Of a stretch of DNA of 11,388 nucleotides, positions 7,198-11,388 are shown piece after piece. The notes under the pieces are model-generated. The model was not told where the DNA came from, did not search any database, and saw only the letters and a program-made list of their open reading frames with translations. The stretch spans positions 1 through 11,388 of the forward strand of contig CAYZZA010000042.1 in NCBI GenBank assembly GCA_964482685.1, given 5' to 3'. The stretch is from CAYZZA01 sp964482685. GTDB lineage: Bacteria > Bacillota > Bacilli > Lactobacillales > Carnobacteriaceae_A. A program made the translations under genes and the position numbers. Position 1 is the stretch's first letter; each line of letters starts with the position of its first letter.

Positions 7198-9174
7198 ATG
7201 ACGGATTTAAAATACATAGAACTTTTGTCAAAAGAGTTCCCAACCATTGAAGCTACTACCACAGAAATCATTAATTTGGAAGCCATTCTCAACTTGCCCA
7301 AAGCAACGGAGCATTTTGTGAGTGACCTTCACGGAGAATACGAAGCGTTTCAGCACGTGCTACGCAATGGGTCTGGAAACATCAAACAAAAAATCGATGA
7401 ACTGTTTTCTGATCAACTTTCAGAAGCAGAAAGAAAGACACTGGCTACGTTGATTTACTACCCAGAAGAAAAACTTGTATTGATTTTAGAAGGCTTTAAT
7501 ACAGAAGAAGAGATTGCAGCTTGGTACAAAGAAACATTGTCGCTTTTGATTCAATTGTCTGTGTATTCAGCGTCTAAATATACGCACTCTAAAGTACGTA
7601 GAGCACTACCAGAAGAATTTGCGTATATTTTAGAAGAGTTGCTGTCTAAAGACGACCGTTATTTAGACAAAGATGATTACTACAAAGAAATTATTGCGAG
7701 CATTATTTTGTTGGAACAAGCCGAACGGTTTATTGTGTCTATGTGTTATTTGATTCAACGATTTGTAGTGGACCACTTGCACGTGGCAGGAGACATTTAT
7801 GATCGAGGCCCTCATCCAGAAAAAATTATGGATGCACTGATTGAGCATCATTCAGTCGATATTCAGTGGGGCAACCACGACATCATCTGGATGGGAGCTG
7901 CGTGTGGGTCCGAAGTGTGTATGGCAAACGTCATTCGAATTTCAGCTCGGTACGATAACTTAGAGATAGTGGAAGATGCGTATGGGATCTCTTTGCGACA
8001 CTTGGTTAGTTTTGCGGAATCTACGTACTCCCGTCTAGAAGGAGACGCCTTTTATCCAGTGATGGATGCATCAAAAAATGCGTACTTTGATGATGAAATT
8101 CACCAACTCACTAAAATTCAACAGGCAATGGCGGTCATTCAATTTAAATTAGAAGGACAAGTCATCAACCGCCATCCAGAGTTCAAGATGGATCACCGGT
8201 TGATGCTAGAAAAGATGGACTCGTCTTATGAGACGATTACACTCAATGGCAAAACATATCCGTTGAAAGATGCGCATTTTCCAACAGTGGATCCAGCTGA
8301 TCCATACCGCTTAACCCCTGAAGAAGAAGCCGTTGTGAGCCGGTTGAGTGAGTCGTTTCGAAATTCCGAACGTCTCCAAGAGCATGTCCGCTTTCTTGTC
8401 GACAAAGGCAGCATGTACTTAACCTACAACGACAATTTGATTTTTCATGGATGCATCCCGCTGAATCCAGATGGGTCATTTATAAATTTTGAGATTGATA
8501 GGCAGTTGTATCATGGGAAAGCATTGTTTGATCAGTTTGACCGGATTGTGCGTGAAGGGTACTATTTACACAAAAAGAATCAACCAAACCAGACACATAT
8601 GGACCTAGTTTGGTACTTATGGTCTGGGGCTGTGTCACCTTTATTTGGAAAAAGTGACATGACCACCTTTGAACGGTACTACATTGAGGACAAACACACC
8701 CATAAAGAACACAAGAATGCGTACTTCCGCTTACGCGACAACGAAGACGTATGTTTACGCATTTTGTCTGAATTTGGGGTCAGTCGCTACAAGAGCCACA
8801 TCATCAACGGACACACTCCAGTGATTGAGCGCAAAGGAGAAGATCCTGTGAAAGCCAATGGACGGTTGATTGTGATTGATGGTGGGTATTCCAAACCGTA
8901 CCAAAAACAAACCGGCTTAGGTGGCTACACGTTGTTGTATAATTCTTACGGGATGCAGCTTGCGGCACACCAACCCTTTTCATCCAAAGAAGATGCGATT
9001 CAAAATGAAACCGATATTGTGTCCACACGCCGAATTGTGGATAAAGTGCTCCGACGTAGAAAAGTGAAAGAAACCGACATTGGGGTAGACTTGATGGAAC
9101 AAATTACCGATTTGCATAAGTTACTCCAAGCGTATAAATCTGGAAAAGTAGTAGAAAAAAAGCGGCTCTTATAA
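7198..9174 (+). CDS. fbp: fructose-1,6-bisphosphatase, class III
   Basis: Gluconeogenic phosphatase converting fructose 1,6-bisphosphate to fructose 6-phosphate. Class III is the Bacillus-type enzyme, unrelated to the class I enzyme and built on a metallophosphoesterase fold. The 658 residues match the family's length of about 640-670. Metal-site motifs are in order: SDLHGEYEAF (D43, H45), VAGDIYDRGPHP (D199), WGNHDIIWMGAA (N226, H227, D228) and INGHTPV (H539). The family-typical IVIDGGYSKPYQKQTGLGGYTL follows. Class III enzymes are commonly controlled by AMP and phosphoenolpyruvate; no sequence feature here shows that directly. It stands alone between two terminators, and its own terminator begins inside the last codons, so the TAA lies in the hairpin. 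It is the opposite-direction counterpart to the glycolytic genes at the window start, but shared control is not shown. Confidence 0.97.
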   Translation: MTDLKYIELLSKEFPTIEATTTEIINLEAILNLPKATEHFVSDLHGEYEAFQHVLRNGSGNIKQKIDELFSDQLSEAERKTLATLIYYPEEKLVLILEGFNTEEEIAAWYKETLSLLIQLSVYSASKYTHSKVRRALPEEFAYILEELLSKDDRYLDKDDYYKEIIASIILLEQAERFIVSMCYLIQRFVVDHLHVAGDIYDRGPHPEKIMDALIEHHSVDIQWGNHDIIWMGAACGSEVCMANVIRISARYDNLEIVEDAYGISLRHLVSFAESTYSRLEGDAFYPVMDASKNAYFDDEIHQLTKIQQAMAVIQFKLEGQVINRHPEFKMDHRLMLEKMDSSYETITLNGKTYPLKDAHFPTVDPADPYRLTPEEEAVVSRLSESFRNSERLQEHVRFLVDKGSMYLTYNDNLIFHGCIPLNPDGSFINFEIDRQLYHGKALFDQFDRIVREGYYLHKKNQPNQTHMDLVWYLWSGAVSPLFGKSDMTTFERYYIEDKHTHKEHKNAYFRLRDNEDVCLRILSEFGVSRYKSHIINGHTPVIERKGEDPVKANGRLIVIDGGYSKPYQKQTGLGGYTLLYNSYGMQLAAHQPFSSKEDAIQNETDIVSTRRIVDKVLRRRKVKETDIGVDLMEQITDLHKLLQAYKSGKVVEKKRLL

Positions 9175-9188
9175 GAGTGGCTTTTTTT
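9155..9188 (+). terminator. intrinsic terminator of fbp, enclosing the stop codon
   Basis: A7-GC and CTCTT on the left pair with AAGAG and GC-T7 on the right, with one G-G mismatch and a G-U in between. The fbp TAA (9172-9174) sits at the top of the stem. The A-tract/T-tract flanks would let it work in both directions. A terminating ribosome would cover the hairpin. Confidence 0.85.
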
Positions 9189-9229
9189 CGTACATCAGAC
9201 AAAAGAAGCGATTCTCAAACCTGAGAGTC

Positions 9230-9259
9230 TAGCCAGAGAGAGTGGGATATGGGTAGAAT
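9230..9259 (+). promoter_or_regulatory. weak promoter candidate for the histidine-phosphatase gene
   Basis: TAGCCA (9230-9235, four of six) is 18 nt from TAGAAT (9254-9259, five of six). Transcription would start near 9266, almost exactly at the foot of the 9264-9298 hairpin. Confidence 0.35.
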
Positions 9260-9263
9260 AGAT

Positions 9264-9298
9264 GTATTGGTATTCTTATGAATAATGAGTATCAATAC
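9264..9298 (+). repeat. 12-bp hairpin in the phosphatase leader
   Basis: GTATTGGTATTC (9264-9275) pairs with GAGTATCAATAC (9287-9298) around an 11-nt loop. Two of the 12 pairs are G-U in the + strand RNA and would be mismatches on the other strand, which favours a + strand RNA structure. No T tract follows, so it is not a terminator. It could be a 5'-stabilising stem or an operator. Confidence 0.55.
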
Positions 9299-9564
9299 CA
9301 ACCAAAGACAAACAGCAAAAAGACAAGATAGCACAAAACAAGATGGACCAGACAAAATAATGAAATAAGATGGGCCAACAGAAAGCAGGATAAAACGTGC
9401 TAGAAGACAGTAGAAGATAAGATAAAAAAGATACACAAAAAAAGCTCTATCTAGAGAAGTAAGAAAGGATAAAGTCAAACAAAAGAAAGAAATATGAATA
9501 AAAAAGACATGAATAAAGCACAAATAAAACACATAAAGAGCCAGGAGAACGAGAGGAGATACAG

Positions 9565-10254
9565 ATGATGACTGAAGGTGTACAATTTTATTTCATGCGA
9601 CATGGCGAAACGTACTTTAACCAATATGAACGCATTCAAGGATGGTCCGATACTCCTTTGACCGAACGAGGCAAAGACATCGTAAGACAAAGTGGGCGAG
9701 GATTGTCACATATTTCTTTTGACGCAGTGTACACAAGTGATTTGAGGCGAACAACAGAAACAGCGTCTTTTTTTTTGGCTGAGAATACGGCCACTTCGGT
9801 GGAGATTCCGTATCAAGAGATGGGAGAATTACGGGAATTATTTTCAGGTTTTTTTGAAGGGATGAATGAGTATGCTGCGTGGACGATGATTGCAGATAGA
9901 CTCGGATATGCGTCAATGGATGCCTTTCTCCAACTAACAGACAACAAGCAACGGATGGATGATGCACATAAAGCAGACCCTACGGGTCATGCAGAAAATT
10001 ATGAGATGTTTTGGGAGCGAACGAAAAAAGGTTTGCAGGTAATTTTAGATACGCATAAAAAGTCAGGTGAGATTGTTTTGGTTGTGTCTCATGGGCTCAC
10101 CATTCGCTATATCATGGAGTATTTGATTCCAGAACTGACCGATGCAGATTCAGTTGAGAACGCAAGTGTAACCGTTGTGAGATGTGTAAATGGACAGTAT
10201 ACGTTAGAACAGCATAATAGTGTCTCACATTTTATTCCAGACGTGAGAGAATAG
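9565..10254 (+). CDS. histidine phosphatase family protein (phosphoglycerate mutase-like)
   Basis: Cytosolic member of the branch-1 histidine phosphatase superfamily, which forms a phosphohistidine during catalysis. The 229 residues contain the RHG motif FMRHGET with nucleophile H13, a phosphate-pocket arginine in SDLRRTTETA (R61), a probable general acid in the GELRELFSGFFEG segment (E88 or E91), and the second histidine H176 in VVSHGLTIR. The FSGFFEGMNE pattern and the 230-residue length resemble broad-specificity phosphatases rather than the 2,3-bisphosphoglycerate-dependent mutase, and the window already encodes the independent mutase GpmI. The substrate cannot be named. Two adjacent ATG codons (9565 and 9568) both fit GAGGAG at 9553-9558, so the N-terminal methionine is ambiguous by one residue. 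It stands alone, with a long odd leader upstream and no clear terminator before ssrA. Confidence 0.92.
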   Translation: MMTEGVQFYFMRHGETYFNQYERIQGWSDTPLTERGKDIVRQSGRGLSHISFDAVYTSDLRRTTETASFFLAENTATSVEIPYQEMGELRELFSGFFEGMNEYAAWTMIADRLGYASMDAFLQLTDNKQRMDDAHKADPTGHAENYEMFWERTKKGLQVILDTHKKSGEIVLVVSHGLTIRYIMEYLIPELTDADSVENASVTVVRCVNGQYTLEQHNSVSHFIPDVRE

Positions 10255-10424
10255 ATGTAGATACAGAGAAAACCTCTGATTTAAATAACATACTTAGAGT
10301 GAGAGGTGTGCGAACAATTCTGTGAGTTACCGTGTGGAATTAAATTTGTAGGAGATTGTCTGTACATAAGTGTGTGGAAAGAAAGAGAAGTATGTACGGG
10401 TTTTATTTTTTTGAAGATGTATGG

Positions 10425-10430
10425 TATAAT
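10425..10430 (+). promoter_or_regulatory. ssrA promoter (extended -10)
   Basis: A consensus TATAAT preceded by TG (TGGTATAAT, 10422-10430) forms an extended -10. The region 17-18 nt upstream is only T-rich (TTTATT, 10402-10407). Expected start is near 10437, about 47 nt before mature tmRNA. Confidence 0.8.
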
Positions 10431-10436
10431 TAGAGG

Positions 10437-10465
10437 TGTAAAAGAGAGAAGGTCTTTCTTTTACA
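10437..10465 (+). repeat. hairpin in the pre-tmRNA 5' leader
   Basis: TGTAAAAGA (10437-10445) pairs perfectly with TCTTTTACA (10457-10465), and the stem can extend by about three pairs into the 11-nt loop. It would begin at the predicted transcription start and lies upstream of the RNase P cleavage point that makes the mature 5' end. Confidence 0.6.
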
Positions 10466-10483
10466 GGATGTGTACCATATACT

Positions 10484-10848
10484 GGGGACGTTCTGGATTC
10501 GACAGGCATAGATTGATCTCGGGTTGCGTTTCGTAGGTTACGTCTGCGTCATCAACGTTACAGTTAAATATAACTGCAAACAATAAACAAAACACTTACG
10601 CTCTAGCTGCTTAATACCAGCTTAGCGTGATCCGCCCGGCATCGCCCATGTGCTCGGTACCGGGTCTCAAACTTAAGTGGGATACGCCAACTGTTTCCGT
10701 CTGCAATAGTTGGAAGAGATGATCAGACTAGCGATATAGGATGCCGGTTGTGTGGCTACTATAAAGCGAACTCTTAATAGCATGACTATGAACGTAGACG
10801 CCTGAGCGGCAATGTGTTTGGACAGGGGTTCGACTCCCCTCGTCTCCA
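10484..10848 (+). ncRNA. ssrA: transfer-messenger RNA (tmRNA, SsrA)
   Basis: Acts as tRNA and mRNA in trans-translation: with SmpB it frees stalled ribosomes and adds a degradation tag to the unfinished protein. The 5' end GGGGACG and following TGGATTCGACAGG are the conserved tmRNA start. The acceptor stem closes with CGTCTCC (10841-10847, one G-U) and discriminator A10848. The T arm is AGGGG-TTCGACT-CCCCT (10823-10839). CCA is not encoded (TTA follows), so it must be added enzymatically. The tag frame runs from GCA at 10576 to TAA at 10612-10614. The intervening GC-rich pairs (for example CCCGGCAT...ACCGGG, about 10635-10665) fit the pseudoknot region. The mature length of 365 nt is normal. 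It has its own promoter and terminator. Confidence 0.97.
10576..10614 (+). other. tmRNA proteolysis-tag reading frame
   Basis: Resume codon GCA followed by AAC AAT AAA CAA AAC ACT TAC GCT CTA GCT GCT TAA encodes ANNKQNTYALAA. The C-terminal ALAA is the ClpXP/ClpAP-type degron. The N-terminal AN(N/K) and the YALAA end resemble tags of Lactobacillales rather than the longer Bacillus tag. Confidence 0.93.
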
Positions 10849-10859
10849 TTAGAATATTG

Positions 10860-10920
10860 AAGTAAGCCTTACAAATGTTGAAAGATGCTAATCTTACAAC
10901 GGAGTGGGCTTATTTTTTTT
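10860..10920 (+). terminator. intrinsic terminator of ssrA
   Basis: An outer stem (AAGTAAGCC at 10860-10868 with GGCTTATTT at 10907-10915, one G-U) encloses an inner hairpin: GTTG-A-AAGAT / ATCTT-A-CAAC with loop GCTA, 10877-10900. A T8 tract follows at 10913-10920. The double-decker stem is unusual, but the fold is clear. Confidence 0.8.
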
Positions 10921-11269
10921 GTTTGCACGTCTATCTGACAAGTATGAAAGCCTGAATACTTCATCAGTCGTAAAGGGAAATCTCGCTTTTTCTAGATAAA
11001 TTACACTAGAAACACCCAAGCAATCGGCTACTCCCTTCGTGTCGTTTGTTTCATATTCTTTCTCAAATTTGCATACATACACCTCTTTTCTAATTTCTTT
11101 TTCAATTATAATTACATATTAGCACCAGTATGGTTACAGAGTGACTATTTTGCTTGAGAATATCAAGTCCTTTTCAAACCGCACTTTTGTTTGCTGAGAA
11201 ATAAAGGTGAATTTTCTGTTTTAATGCTATAAATGATATAGTTGATATATAGAAAGGAGATAGATAGCC
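10921..11269. other. AT-rich non-coding stretch between ssrA and the IS end
   Basis: I see no supported gene. The only open frame is a 62-codon minus-strand one (11082-10894) with a GTG start, no proper ribosome binding site and overlap with the ssrA terminator. A small dyad CTTGA-GAATA-TCAAG lies at 11153-11167. The right end holds a promoter/RBS-like signal immediately before the IS-like end. No copy of the ssrA 3' end is present, so there is no sign of an integrase attachment-site duplication inside the window. Confidence 0.5.
11225..11260 (+). promoter_or_regulatory. orphan promoter-like and ribosome-binding-site-like sequence
   Basis: TGCTATAAA (11225-11233) resembles an extended -10, and AGAAAGGAG (11251-11259) is a strong Shine-Dalgarno match. 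No start codon follows at a usable distance; instead the sequence runs into the IS256-like terminus. It looks like the upstream part of a gene cut by the element. The promoter spacing is close, so the leader would be short. Confidence 0.35.
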
Positions 11270-11388
11270 AGTCAAGTCCGGAATCCTGTGTAAAATGGTT
11301 TGTACAATGTTTGGTTTTGATTTTGAGACAGAAAGGAAATTTTTATCTCTCTTAGAACTGAATGTATTTTCTGGAAGAGGTGATCCAC
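11270..11388 (+). mobile_element. left end of a probable IS256-family insertion sequence (cut by window edge)
   Basis: The segment 11270-11295 contains AAGTCCG (11274-11280) and TGTGTAAAA (11287-11295) at the same spacing as I recall for the IS256 terminal inverted repeat. A TACAAT hexamer (11303-11308) with following TGTTT also resembles the IS256 left end. At the edge, GAGGTGATCC (11377-11386) is a ten-base match to the complement of the usual 16S rRNA 3' end and ends 2 nt before the edge, so a transposase start codon is expected within the next few bases. No transposase coding is visible inside. The family call rests on remembered sequence and the exact boundary is uncertain. Confidence 0.55.

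Larger units (their letters stand above)
9189..9564 (+). other. long non-coding stretch with hairpin and A-rich, T-poor tract before the phosphatase gene
   Basis: No supported gene lies here. It holds a small stem (TCTCA/TGAGA, about 9213-9226), a weak promoter candidate, a 12-bp hairpin at 9264-9298, and then about 260 nt in which the + strand is dominated by A, with T only about one base in nine (27 of the 240 bases 9301-9540). Short AAGAT-containing units recur (about 9325, 9341, 9367, 9415, 9428). All three + frames contain many stops. If transcribed, it would be an approximately 300-nt, largely unstructured leader of the phosphatase mRNA ending in the strong GAGGAG site at 9553-9558. Confidence 0.6.

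Noticed and set aside
9215..9532. 105-residue minus-strand open frame with a very hydrophobic product
   Set aside because: The hydrophobicity comes directly from the A-rich + strand (T-rich on the minus strand gives Phe/Leu/Ile codons). It has no convincing ribosome binding site and reads out of the A-rich leader.
10263..10280. CAGAG/CTCTG hairpin after the phosphatase gene as a terminator
   Set aside because: Only 5 bp with a 5-nt loop and no following T tract; insufficient for an intrinsic terminator call.
10306..10536. 76-residue + strand open frame before ssrA
   Set aside because: It runs through the ssrA promoter and into mature tmRNA, has no convincing ribosome binding site and no recognisable domain.
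10894..11082. 62-residue minus-strand open frame downstream of ssrA
   Set aside because: GTG start without properly spaced ribosome binding site, overlap with the ssrA terminator, and no similarity I recognise. A remnant of a decayed gene cannot be excluded.
10820..11269. Integrative-element attachment site at the ssrA 3' end
   Set aside because: ssrA is a common integration target, but no second copy of its 3' end and no integrase gene is present in the window.

Overview
The window looks like a chromosomal segment of a low-to-moderate GC Gram-positive bacterium (Bacillota). The layout gpmI-eno-secG-carboxylesterase-rnr-smpB-...-ssrA is the familiar Bacillales/Lactobacillales housekeeping neighbourhood. 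The class III (Bacillus-type) fructose-1,6-bisphosphatase, the AGGAGG-type ribosome binding sites and a tmRNA tag ending YALAA fit that group. The tag (ANNKQNTYALAA) leans towards Lactobacillales. Genus cannot be read safely from the sequence. All genes are on the + strand.

Region 1 (1-2840): the last two glycolytic genes before pyruvate kinase, gpmI (5' end cut by the window edge) and eno, are 2 nt apart. They are closed by an unusually long hairpin terminator whose tip is a (TA)n tract. Region 2 (2840-3300): secG has its own promoter and terminator. Region 3 (3420-7121): est, rnr and smpB form a tight operon (4-nt overlap, then 17 nt) ending at a moderate terminator. rnr carries a 10-N assembly gap that keeps frame. 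Region 4 (7198-9188): a monocistronic fbp whose terminator folds around its own stop codon. Region 5 (9189-10254): a histidine-phosphatase gene behind a roughly 370-nt non-coding stretch holding a 12-bp hairpin and a strongly A-rich, T-poor tract. Region 6 (10425-10920): ssrA (tmRNA) with a near-ideal extended -10 promoter, a leader hairpin and a terminator. Region 7 (10921-11388): an apparently gene-free AT-rich stretch with a promoter/ribosome-binding-site-like signal. This is interrupted by what looks like the left end of an IS256-family insertion sequence, whose transposase would start just beyond the window.

Functionally the window joins lower glycolysis (GpmI, Eno) with a gluconeogenic enzyme (Fbp), protein export (SecG), and the ribosome-rescue and RNA-decay set (tmRNA, SmpB, RNase R). 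In the last set, SmpB delivers tmRNA to stalled ribosomes and RNase R degrades the released non-stop mRNA. The coding genes are conventional and I see no clear evidence of a new multi-gene system. The points worth a second look are in the non-coding DNA: the eno terminator, the dyad upstream of secG, the skewed leader of the phosphatase gene, the tmRNA leader hairpin and the IS junction.
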